A stretch of DNA of 64,000 nt from assembly GCA_015066105.1 (NCBI GenBank), contig SVOY01000004.1, positions 62,001 through 126,000 of the forward strand. Reading direction: 5' to 3'. Each line of letters starts with the position of its first letter. Within the stretch, counting starts at the first letter, position 1. A program made the position numbers and the translations under genes. Source of the DNA: Oscillospiraceae bacterium (GTDB lineage Bacteria > Bacillota > Clostridia > Oscillospirales > Acutalibacteraceae). Shown one piece after another: positions 47,612 through 54,229 of the stretch. The notes under the pieces were generated by a model. The model ran no database searches and was not told the DNA's origin. It worked only from the letters and a program-made list of their open reading frames with translations.

Positions 47612-47638
47612 AATTACAAGGGCGGAAAATCCGCCCTT
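47612..47638 (-). terminator. Possible terminator after the exporter ATPase gene
   Basis: A perfect 8-bp GC-rich stem (47618-47625 with 47631-47638, AAGGGCGG and complement) encloses a 5-nt loop. On the minus strand it is followed by GTAATTGATAT, a poor T-tract, so termination may be partial. It sits 22 nt after the ATPase stop and before the 415-residue gene. Confidence 0.55.
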
Positions 47639-47659
47639 TGCTTTTGTGATACCGGCAGC

Positions 47660-48403
47660 TTACTTTTTGCTTACCATTTCCGCATACATCTCGCAAATCT
47701 CGTTTACCTCACCCTCGGCCACAAGCTGACCCTTGGTGAGAATAATTGCCTTGTTGCAGATGCGCTTGACGGACTCTGTGCTGTGTGAAACAAAAAGCAC
47801 CGTAACACCGTCTGCCATCATATCAAGCACGCGCTGCTCACTCTTTGCCTTGAAGGCCGCATCACCCACGGAAAGCACCTCGTCAAGAATAAGCACATCA
47901 GGGCTTACAGCCGTAGCTATAGCAAAGCCCAGTCGGCTTTTCATACCCGAAGAGTAGCTTTTCAGGGGAGCGTCTATGAATTCTCCGAGCTCTGAGAATT
48001 CCACAATCTCGTTGTATTTTTCGTCGATAAACTTTCTTGAAAAGCCCATCGTCGCACCGTAAAGGTAAATATTTTCCGCACCGGAATAATTGGGGTCAAA
48101 GCCTGCACCGAGCTCAAGAAGCGGTGCAATAACCCCCGTAACCTTAACGTTTCCCGTGGTGGGCTTGAGCACGCCGGCTATAGTTTTAAGCAGTGTGCTT
48201 TTACCTGCACCGTTAAAGCCGAGCACGCCCACACGGTCGCCCTTTTCAACCTTGAAGGAAACATCCTTGAGTGCCCAGAATTTTGTGTAATGGAGCTTAC
48301 GGGTAAGGAAGCGGATTACATATTCCTTTGCATTGTCCACTCTTTCACGGTTAAGGTGAAAAAGCATGCTTACATGATTTACTTCAATAGCATATTGTTT
48401 CAT
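47660..48403 (-). CDS. ABC exporter ATPase, polysaccharide/teichoic acid type (Wzt/TagH-like)
   Basis: 247 residues, a single nucleotide-binding domain. It has Walker A GFNGAGKST near residue 63, the signature YSSGMKSRL near 148 and Walker B VLILDEVLS near 170 followed by VGDAAFKAK. The switch His is in FVSHS near 205. The LLELGAGFDPNYSGAENI block is typical of the Wzt/TagH/RfbE family that energises export of undecaprenyl-linked glycans or teichoic acids. It lacks the C-terminal carbohydrate-binding extension of some Wzt proteins, so chain-length recognition by that domain is not expected. It lies 15 bp after the permease gene. The start is preceded by GGTGAG at 6 nt. The substrate is not shown by the sequence; the glycosyltransferases in this window are candidates for the donor pathway. 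Confidence 0.92.
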   Translation of the reverse strand: MKQYAIEVNHVSMLFHLNRERVDNAKEYVIRFLTRKLHYTKFWALKDVSFKVEKGDRVGVLGFNGAGKSTLLKTIAGVLKPTTGNVKVTGVIAPLLELGAGFDPNYSGAENIYLYGATMGFSRKFIDEKYNEIVEFSELGEFIDAPLKSYSSGMKSRLGFAIATAVSPDVLILDEVLSVGDAAFKAKSEQRVLDMMADGVTVLFVSHSTESVKRICNKAIILTKGQLVAEGEVNEICEMYAEMVSKK

Positions 48404-48418
48404 GTGAATCTCACCGCC

Positions 48419-49264
48419 TTAAATATGAAGGATGAACCTGTCCTGACACTTGTAGAAGAAGGCAAAGCCCACCACAAGCATCACAGCCGTAAAGCCCATT
48501 GTGTACCAGAGCTGATTTATATCAAAAAATGCAAAAAACTCTGTTGAATGAAGCACCGCCGCACGGAACATCTCAAGTATGCCGTACATGGGATTTATCT
48601 TTAAAATTGTCTCCTGCCATGAGCCGGGAGCAAAGCCGAGCCTGTCCACCGTATAAACAATGGGGGTCAGATAAAAAAGCAGAAGGGTGAAAACATCGTA
48701 AAAGTTTTCAACGTCCTTGAAAAAAACATCAAGGGTGCAGAGTATCATACCGATACCAAGAGACATAAAGAACAATATTATAATAGGTATAACGGCGAAA
48801 AATATGTTCCAGGAAATTGCAACCGGGTCTTTACCTATTATATTGAAAAAGATTATTACCACCGCAAGGACAACAAGTGAAATGATAAAGGTCACAAAGG
48901 TGGAAAGCACTGAAGAAAGGGGATAAATATACTTCGGCACATATACCTTTTTTATTATAGAGGCGTTTGTGCGTACCGCTCTCATTCCCCTTTTGGTGCT
49001 CTGGGTAAAAAATTCGTGCAGAAGTCTGCCGGAAAGAAGATAAACAGGGTAGTTTACAACCTCCTCGGAGCCTCTTCCGAAAATATTGGAAAATACTATC
49101 GAAAGCACAATCATTGTAAGAAGAGGCTGCAGAAATGTCCAGAACATTCCGAGCACCGAGTTTCTGTACTGAAGCTTTACGTTCTTTTTAACAAGCTCCC
49201 CGAGCAGATAGCGGTATTTAAGGAAATTGTCTCTGTGTCTGAAAACAGAAATTTTTGAGGACAA
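48419..49264 (-). CDS. ABC-2 type exporter permease, polysaccharide/teichoic acid type (Wzm/TagG-like)
   Basis: 281 residues, the membrane partner of the ATPase encoded next. The cytoplasmic N terminus KYRYLLGELVKKNVKLQYR is followed by SVLGMFWTFLQPLLTMI, a hallmark of Wzm/TagG permeases. Six membrane segments are visible at about residues 38-58, 70-80 (weak), 115-140, 150-172, 180-195 plus the LLLFYLTPIVY block, and 250-270. The start is a TTG codon (49264-49262), strongly supported by AAGGAGG 7 nt upstream, whereas no ATG is suitably placed. It is 18 bp after serS and 15 bp before the ATPase gene, so it appears part of the parA-parB-serS transcription unit, an unusual association. Function: flipping lipid-linked glycan across the membrane. 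Confidence 0.92.
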   Translation of the reverse strand: MSSKISVFRHRDNFLKYRYLLGELVKKNVKLQYRNSVLGMFWTFLQPLLTMIVLSIVFSNIFGRGSEEVVNYPVYLLSGRLLHEFFTQSTKRGMRAVRTNASIIKKVYVPKYIYPLSSVLSTFVTFIISLVVLAVVIIFFNIIGKDPVAISWNIFFAVIPIIILFFMSLGIGMILCTLDVFFKDVENFYDVFTLLLFYLTPIVYTVDRLGFAPGSWQETILKINPMYGILEMFRAAVLHSTEFFAFFDINQLWYTMGFTAVMLVVGFAFFYKCQDRFILHI

Positions 49265-49282
49265 GCTTCTTCCTCCTTTTCT

Positions 49283-50551
49283 TTATTTTATAATATCGGT
49301 ACCCATATAAGGAACAAGCACCTCGGGAATTGTTACTGTACCGTCAGCGTTCTGATAGTTTTCGAGAATAGCGGCTGTTGTTCTGCCTACCGCAACGCCT
49401 GAGCCGTTGAGTGTGTGTACAAGCTGTGCCTTATCCTTGGGTCCGTTCTTGAAGCGGATTGAAGCACGTCTTGCCTGGAAGTCCTCAAAGTTTGAACAGG
49501 AGCTGATTTCAACATATCTGCCGTAGGAGGGCATCCATACCTCAATATCATAGGTCTTTGCGGATGAGAAGCCGATATCGCCTGTTGTAAGAGCAACAAC
49601 TCTGTAGGGAAGACCGAGAAGCTGAAGCACTCTTTCTGCATCGTTTGTAAGCTTTTCAAGCTCTGCGTAGCTTTCCTCGGGCTTTACAAACTTAACAAGC
49701 TCAACCTTGTTGAACTGATGCTGACGGATAAGGCCTCTTGTGTCGCGGCCGGCTGAGCCTGCCTCTGCCCTGAAGCAGGCAGAGTAAGCGCAGAAGCTCA
49801 TGGGAAGCTTTGTGCCGTCAAGAATATCGTCTCTGAACATATTTGTTACGGGAACCTCAGCTGTGGGAATAAGGAAGTAATCGTTTGTAAGCCTGAAGGC
49901 ATCCTCCTCAAACTTGGGAAGCTGACCCGTACCCGTCATTGAAGCGCGGTTGACCATAAAGGGAGGAAATACCTCCTCATAGCCGTGAGCGGTGTGTGTA
50001 TCAAGGAAAAAGCTGATGATTGCCCTTTCAAGCCTTGCACCGAGACCCTTGTAGAAGTGGAAGCGTGTGCCCGTTACCTTTGCGGCTGTTTCGGGGTCAA
50101 GAATACCGAGGTCTGCACCGATTTCCCAGTGTGCCTTTGCCTCAAAGTCAAACCTGCGGGGCTCACCGTTGCGGCGGATTTCAACGTTTTCGCTGTCATC
50201 CTTGCCCACGGGAGTTGTAGCTGAAGGTACGTTGGGGAATTCGTACATCATTGTCTTCTGCTTTGCGGCAAGCTCGTTCTTTTCGGCGTCAAGGGTCTTT
50301 ACCTCTTCCTTGATTTCGTTCATTCTTGCCATAATTTCGCTGATATCGCCGCCCTCTTTTTTAATCTGAGGAATCTTTTTGCTTGCGGCATTCTGCTCTG
50401 CCTTAAGGGCGTCAGCCTTTTGTGTAAGTGCTCTTACCTGAGCATCAATTTCAAGAATTTCGTCTACAAGGGCATCCATATCCTTGTTTCTTGTTTTCAT
50501 GGCTGCCTTTACTTTTTCGGGATTTTCTCTTATAAGCTTAATATCTAACAT
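49283..50551 (-). CDS. serS: Seryl-tRNA synthetase
   Basis: A class II aminoacyl-tRNA synthetase that charges tRNA-Ser (and tRNA-Sec) with serine in the cytosol. It has 422 residues, the usual bacterial length. Residues about 30-105 form the long antiparallel coiled-coil arm that contacts the tRNA long variable arm. Motif 2 ([20 protein letters not shown]) lies near residues 256-275 and motif 3 ([16 protein letters not shown]) near 385-400. The N terminus [15 protein letters not shown] is typical. GGAGAG lies about 8 nt before the ATG. It is 21 bp downstream of parB and 18 bp upstream of the exporter permease; no T-box leader is present, so expression probably follows the par operon. Confidence 0.97.
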   Translation of the reverse strand: MLDIKLIRENPEKVKAAMKTRNKDMDALVDEILEIDAQVRALTQKADALKAEQNAASKKIPQIKKEGGDISEIMARMNEIKEEVKTLDAEKNELAAKQKTMMYEFPNVPSATTPVGKDDSENVEIRRNGEPRRFDFEAKAHWEIGADLGILDPETAAKVTGTRFHFYKGLGARLERAIISFFLDTHTAHGYEEVFPPFMVNRASMTGTGQLPKFEEDAFRLTNDYFLIPTAEVPVTNMFRDDILDGTKLPMSFCAYSACFRAEAGSAGRDTRGLIRQHQFNKVELVKFVKPEESYAELEKLTNDAERVLQLLGLPYRVVALTTGDIGFSSAKTYDIEVWMPSYGRYVEISSCSNFEDFQARRASIRFKNGPKDKAQLVHTLNGSGVAVGRTTAAILENYQNADGTVTIPEVLVPYMGTDIIK

Positions 50552-50572
50552 TTTAATTTACTCTCCTTTATA

Positions 50573-51442
50573 TCAGTTGCCTGCAAGTGCCTCAAGTATT
50601 GACTGAAGGTCCATCTTGCTGAAAAATTCTATTTCTATTGTGCCCTTGTTTGCAGATTTGAGGTGAATTTCCGCCTTTCTGCCAAGCTCCTCACGGATTG
50701 CGATTTCACACTCGTCATAGAAGGGGTCTCTCTTCTGCTTTTCCTTATCCTTGTCCTTTTCCTTCTGCTTTTTGTCGGAAAGGATGTTCTTTACCATCTT
50801 TTCAACGTCTCTTACGGAAAGGCCCTTTCTTATAATCTCATCAGCTACAAGGTTTATTCTTGCCTCCTCATTAAGGGGAAGAAGGGCCCTTGCGTGGCCT
50901 GCGGAAATTTTGCCGTGCTTGACATAGTCAAGGGTTTTGACGGGAAGGGCGAGAAGTCGCATTGTGTTTGCAACGGCGGGGCGGGATTTACCTACCCTTT
51001 CGGCGGCCTCCTGCTGAGTCAAATCGTAGTTATCCATAAGCACGCGGAAGCCCTCTGCCTCTTCAATGGGGTTAAGGTCCTCACGCTGTAAATTTTCTAT
51101 AAGAGCAATTTCCATGGTCTCGTTTTCCTTCATTTCCCTTATAACTACGGGAACCTCGGTAAGACCTGCCATACGCGATGCTCTCCAGCGTCTTTCACCG
51201 GCAATAAGCTGATAGCCGCCGTCTGAAATGGGTCTTACAACAAGGGGCTGAATAACACCGTGGATTTTAATGCTGTCACAAAGCTCCTGAAGGGCCTCGT
51301 CGTCAAAATGCTTTCTGGGCTGGTCCCTGTTGGGCTCAATTTCAGTAATGGGGAGCCTCAGAGGCTTGTCGCCGTCTGTTGTTGAGTTGTCAAGGAAAAG
51401 GGCATCAAGACCTTTGCCGAGACCGCTTTGCTTCTTAGCCAT
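50573..51442 (-). CDS. parB: Chromosome partitioning protein ParB/Spo0J
   Basis: A CTP-dependent DNA clamp that loads at parS sites and recruits SMC/ParA for origin segregation. It has 289 residues. The N-terminal region has IEPNRDQPRKHFDDEAL, then IQPLVVRP and the CTP-binding GERRWRASRMAGL near residue 80. The helix-turn-helix NYDLTQQEAAERVGKSRPAV lies near 131-150, and the Lys-rich linker near 215-235 precedes the C-terminal dimerisation domain. It is 13 bp downstream of parA, with AAGGAGG upstream of the ATG. A parS-like site lies about 230 bp upstream of the parA start and a consensus one lies in mnmG. In spore formers the Soj/Spo0J pair also affects sporulation entry; whether this organism sporulates cannot be seen here. 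Confidence 0.96.
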   Translation of the reverse strand: MAKKQSGLGKGLDALFLDNSTTDGDKPLRLPITEIEPNRDQPRKHFDDEALQELCDSIKIHGVIQPLVVRPISDGGYQLIAGERRWRASRMAGLTEVPVVIREMKENETMEIALIENLQREDLNPIEEAEGFRVLMDNYDLTQQEAAERVGKSRPAVANTMRLLALPVKTLDYVKHGKISAGHARALLPLNEEARINLVADEIIRKGLSVRDVEKMVKNILSDKKQKEKDKDKEKQKRDPFYDECEIAIREELGRKAEIHLKSANKGTIEIEFFSKMDLQSILEALAGN

Positions 51443-51455
51443 ATTTTTGCCTCCT

Positions 51456-52232
51456 TTATTTTACCTTTTTATTATTCTTTTTTAGAAATTCAACTGCAAA
51501 ATCATCATAGGCCGTACTGCCCTTTGATGACCTGTCATAATAGTACACGGGCTTGCCGAAGGACGGAGCCTCTGAAAGGCGCACATTACGGGGAATAACG
51601 CTGCCGTATACCTTCTGAGGAAAGAATCTCTTAACCTCGTTTACAACCTGCTGAGTAAGGTTCAATCTGCCGTCATACATTGTAAGCAACACACCCTCAA
51701 GCTCAATAAGGGGATTATACAGACGCTTGACCTGGCGGATTGTATTCATCAGCTGTGAAAGGCCCTCAAGTGCATAATACTCACACTGAATGGGAACAAT
51801 CACACTGTCACTTGCGCAAAGCACGTTTACAGTAAGAAGACCGAGTGAGGGGGGGCAGTCGATAATAATAAAATCATAGTCTGCCTTTATGGGTGCAAGG
51901 GCATTTTTAATTCTTACCTGTCTGTCTTCCATATCAACAAGCTCAAGCTCGGCACCTGCAAGGTTCATATTTGACGGAAGCACGCTCAGATTGGCATAGC
52001 CGGTGGTTTTAAGAATCTCCTGCGCCTTTGTCTCCCCTACCGTCATATCATAAGTAGATTTAACAATTTCCCTTTTATTTATACCAAGTCCGCTTGTGGC
52101 ATTGCCCTGGGGGTCCATATCCACAAGCAAAACCTTATAACCGTTATATCCTATGGCAGCTGCAAGGTTAACTGCTGATGTAGTTTTGCCTACGCCGCCC
52201 TTCTGGTTTACGATTGCTACGGTTTTTGCCAT
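51456..52232 (-). CDS. parA: Chromosome partitioning ATPase ParA/Soj
   Basis: A MinD/ParA family ATPase that cycles on the nucleoid, works with ParB in origin segregation and in Bacilli modulates DnaA. It has 258 residues. The deviant Walker A with its signature lysine is KGGVGKTTSAVN near residue 10. The switch I-like DMDPQGNATSGLG is near 38-50 and the Walker B-like FIIIDCPPSLGLLTVN near 115-130. GAGGTGA lies 5 nt before the ATG and an extended -10 promoter is found about 40 bp upstream. It is the first gene of an apparent operon parA-parB-serS-permease-ATPase with gaps of 13-21 bp. Confidence 0.96.
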   Translation of the reverse strand: MAKTVAIVNQKGGVGKTTSAVNLAAAIGYNGYKVLLVDMDPQGNATSGLGINKREIVKSTYDMTVGETKAQEILKTTGYANLSVLPSNMNLAGAELELVDMEDRQVRIKNALAPIKADYDFIIIDCPPSLGLLTVNVLCASDSVIVPIQCEYYALEGLSQLMNTIRQVKRLYNPLIELEGVLLTMYDGRLNLTQQVVNEVKRFFPQKVYGSVIPRNVRLSEAPSFGKPVYYYDRSSKGSTAYDDFAVEFLKKNNKKVK

Positions 52233-52272
52233 TTTTTCACCTCTTTATGATGATATTTTTAATGTAACAATC

Positions 52273-52301
52273 ATTATAGCATAAGATTTCGATATTTTAA
52301 A
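52273..52301 (-). promoter_or_regulatory. parA operon promoter
   Basis: On the minus strand, TTTAAA (52301-52296), a 17-nt spacer and the consensus TATAAT (52278-52273). The extended element TGC-TATAAT compensates for the weak -35. The transcription start would be near 52266, about 34 nt before the parA ATG. Confidence 0.75.
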
Positions 52302-52332
52302 GGGATTTCGGGAATTTTTTTGAAGTAAAGAA

Positions 52333-52452
52333 TAATGGGACTAAGGGCCAAGGACTGAGGGCCGAGAGTAGATTGATGAGGGATAAAAGTCGAAGACCGA
52401 GGTTGCGCCCGGCGGCGCAAAGGAATTCGGAGCTCGGGATGCGGAATTATAG
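52333..52452. repeat. Degenerate short repeats (AAGGGCC-[AG]-AG, GGAATTCGG types)
   Basis: The plus strand shows AAGGGCCAAGGAC, then GAGGGCCGAGAGTAG, then GAAGACCGAGG, and later GGAATTCGGAGCTCGGG and GCGGAATTAT. Similar AAGGGCCGAG elements on the minus strand lie downstream of the YcxB-like pair (61188-61204) and of gyrB (62319-62332). They look like dispersed intergenic repeat debris of unknown function. Confidence 0.5.
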
Positions 52453-52462
52453 CAGAAAGGTA

Positions 52463-52478
52463 TGTTTCACGTGAAACT
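52463..52478. promoter_or_regulatory. parS site (15 of 16 consensus bases)
   Basis: TGTTTCACGTGAAACT differs from the Spo0J/ParB target TGTTNCACGTGAAACA only at the last base. It lies between noc and parA, about 230 bp upstream of parA, the usual origin-proximal setting. Noc sites have a different core (ATTTCCCGGGAAAT type), so ParB is the expected binder. Confidence 0.9.
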
Positions 52479-52480
52479 GT

Positions 52481-52520
52481 AAAGCAAAGAGCCGCATCCG
52501 AAGATGCGGCCCTTTGCTTT
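52481..52520 (-). terminator. Terminator after noc, with UUCG tetraloop
   Basis: An 18-bp stem with a single mismatch (52481-52498 with 52503-52520) lies about 64 nt past the noc stop. On the minus strand the loop reads C-TTCG-G, the exceptionally stable UUCG tetraloop. Trailing T residues are sparse (TTTACAG), so efficiency is uncertain. Confidence 0.75.
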
Positions 52521-52583
52521 GTGGGGTGTGAAAGAGAAAGATATGATTATATATGGAATCACCCAAAGGGTGCTGCCACCTTT

Positions 52584-53384
52584 TTACTGCTTGTACATTT
52601 CCTTTTTAGGTATCCTTATATGATAAACAAAGCTCTCGTCCTCTTCTTCCTTTTTAACGTCAGCCTTGATTCCTGCCCTTTTCATTGTGTCTACGGCGTG
52701 ATTTATGGTTTTTATGAAAATCTTCACGTCGCTGAACATTGTCTTCGTCTTCCTTTTGCCGTTTTTTTCTTCAAGCAGCTCCTCAATATAGGCCTCTGTC
52801 TGTGTAACGTTCAGCTTACGCTCAATTATCCTTTTAAGCACGGGCATTATTTTATCCTCGGGGAGTCTGAGTAAGGCTCGCGCGTGTCTTTCGGAAAGGC
52901 CGTTTTTCATAAGAAGCTCCCTTGCCTCGGGCTGAAGTGAAAGAAGTCTCAGCTTGTTTGAAACCGTTGAGGGTGCCTTTCCAAGCTGCTTTGCCGCCTC
53001 CTCCTGGGAAAGGCCGAAGTCCTTCATCAGCCTTTCTATGGCAACGGCCTCTTCAAAATAACCTAAATTTTGCCTTTGCAGGTTTTCGATAAGCGCATAG
53101 ACCGCTGATTTGAAGTCGTTTACATCTATAACAATACACGGCACCGAAAGCATTCCGGCAAGCCTCGAGGCGCGAAGCCTCCTTTCGCCCGATACAACCT
53201 CATAGCCCTCCCCCGTTTCTCTCACGGTAATCGGCTGAAGAATACCGTTCATACGGATGCTTATTGCTAAGTTTACAAGCTCTTCCTGATTGAATGTTCT
53301 TCTCGGCTGATTAGGGTTGGGATAAATCAATTCATTCGGTATCAGCAGAACCTGTCCTGCGGACCTTGGTTTTTCTTTTATCAT
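52584..53384 (-). CDS. noc: Nucleoid occlusion protein Noc (ParB paralogue)
   Basis: A ParB-family DNA-binding protein that blocks septum assembly over the chromosome. It has 266 residues. Visible are NPNQPRRTFNQEEL, ILQPITVRE, the CTP-binding GERRLRASRLAGM near residue 71 and the helix-turn-helix DFGLSQEEAAKQLGKAPSTV. It is assigned as Noc rather than a second ParB because it sits between rsmG and parA exactly as in Bacillus. Its middle regions also differ from the ParB at 50573-51442. The start at 53384 is chosen because GGAGG lies 6 nt upstream; a longer frame to 53453 would begin inside the hairpin/promoter region. Noc membrane binding by an N-terminal amphipathic helix is known in Bacillus; here the N terminus MIKEKPRSAG is short and not clearly amphipathic. 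Confidence 0.85.
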   Translation of the reverse strand: MIKEKPRSAGQVLLIPNELIYPNPNQPRRTFNQEELVNLAISIRMNGILQPITVRETGEGYEVVSGERRLRASRLAGMLSVPCIVIDVNDFKSAVYALIENLQRQNLGYFEEAVAIERLMKDFGLSQEEAAKQLGKAPSTVSNKLRLLSLQPEARELLMKNGLSERHARALLRLPEDKIMPVLKRIIERKLNVTQTEAYIEELLEEKNGKRKTKTMFSDVKIFIKTINHAVDTMKRAGIKADVKKEEEDESFVYHIRIPKKEMYKQ

Positions 53385-53397
53385 ACGTTTCCTCCAA

Positions 53398-53445
53398 GCA
53401 AAAAACCTTTCCTTGCTGTAAAGAATATCACAGTAAGGAAAGGTT
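53398..53445 (-). terminator. Terminator-like hairpin between rsmG and noc
   Basis: Arms 53404-53419 and 53430-53445 pair over 16 bp with one wobble, around a 10-nt loop. On the minus strand TTTTTT follows immediately. It would end mnmG-rsmG transcription about 50 nt after the rsmG stop. It overlaps a putative noc promoter. Confidence 0.8.
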
Positions 53446-53450
53446 GTCCA
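53422..53450 (-). promoter_or_regulatory. Possible noc promoter embedded in the hairpin
   Basis: On the minus strand, TGGACA (53450-53445), a 17-nt spacer and TATTCT (53427-53422), with TGA just before the -10. The elements overlap the terminator hairpin, so the same DNA may both end rsmG transcription and start noc. The predicted start lies in the second arm of the hairpin. Confidence 0.45.
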
Positions 53451-53496
53451 CAAAAACCGTTTTACATTATTCTGCCTTGTCGGGCATTTTTCTTGA

Positions 53497-54219
53497 TTAT
53501 CTGATAGGATTCTTTGCCATTTTTGCCGAAGGACGGGGATATTTGGCAGGAGTTGACGAAGACTTTTCGATTAAAATAACCGTTCTTTCCCCTGCCGCTT
53601 CAAGATTAAAGGTTTTCTTTTCTCTTATTCTGCCGCCTAAAACAGAAATCGCCTTCTTACCCTCTTCAATTTCCTCGTCAGCCTTTGCGCTTTTCATTGA
53701 AATAAAGGTGCCGCCTACCTTTACAAAGGGCAGGCAGAACTCTGAAAGGTCGCGCAGGTTTGATACTGCTCTTGCCGTTGCAAAGTCGTAGCTTTCTCTG
53801 AAATCCTTGCTCTGCCCTGCTTCCTCGGCTCTTTTGTGCACCACATTTGCTTCAAGGCCGATATTTTCAAGCATATCCCTTATAACATTCAGCTTTTTGT
53901 TTGTGCTGTCCATAAGAGTAATGTCAAGGTCGGGTCGTGCAATAAGCATTGCCACACCGGGAAAGCCTGCACCCGTACCCACGTCAATCACCCTTGAGCC
54001 CACGGGGATATCAACAGCGGAAAAGATGCTCAGAGAATCAACAAAATGCTTTATAACAATTTCATCGGGCTCGGTAATTGCCGTAAGGTTGATTTTCTCA
54101 TTCCATTCAACAAGGAGCCTTGCATAGATATCAAAACGCTCAAGAGCTTTTTCGTCAAGGCCGACTCCGTAAAGGGCGGCTTTTTCCTTAAGTAAGCTTT
54201 TTGAAATAAAATCTGCCAT
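53497..54219 (-). CDS. rsmG: 16S rRNA (guanine-N7) methyltransferase RsmG (GidB)
   Basis: Methylates N7 of G527 (E. coli numbering) of 16S rRNA using S-adenosylmethionine; loss gives low-level streptomycin resistance in several bacteria. It has 240 residues, normal length. The class I methyltransferase motif VIDVGTGAGFPGVAM is near residues 75-89, LMDSTNKKLN (motif II) near 100, and ATARAVSNLRDLSEF near 138-152. The N terminus includes NEKINLTAI, typical of the family. It starts 10 bp after mnmG with GAGGTAA upstream and is co-transcribed with it. Confidence 0.95.
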   Translation of the reverse strand: MADFISKSLLKEKAALYGVGLDEKALERFDIYARLLVEWNEKINLTAITEPDEIVIKHFVDSLSIFSAVDIPVGSRVIDVGTGAGFPGVAMLIARPDLDITLMDSTNKKLNVIRDMLENIGLEANVVHKRAEEAGQSKDFRESYDFATARAVSNLRDLSEFCLPFVKVGGTFISMKSAKADEEIEEGKKAISVLGGRIREKKTFNLEAAGERTVILIEKSSSTPAKYPRPSAKMAKNPIR

Positions 54220-54229
54220 GGCTGTTACC

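Larger units (their letters stand above)
52233..52583 (-). other. Intergenic region between noc and parA
   Basis: This 351-bp gap has no gene. It holds the parA promoter (52273-52301), degenerate GC-rich short repeats (about 52333-52452) including a TTGCGCC/GGCGCAA dyad at 52403-52420, a parS-like site (52463-52478) and the noc terminator (52481-52520). Confidence 0.85.

Noticed and set aside
50552-50572. T-box or other leader controlling serS
   Set aside because: Only 21 bp separate parB from serS, leaving no space for a T-box.
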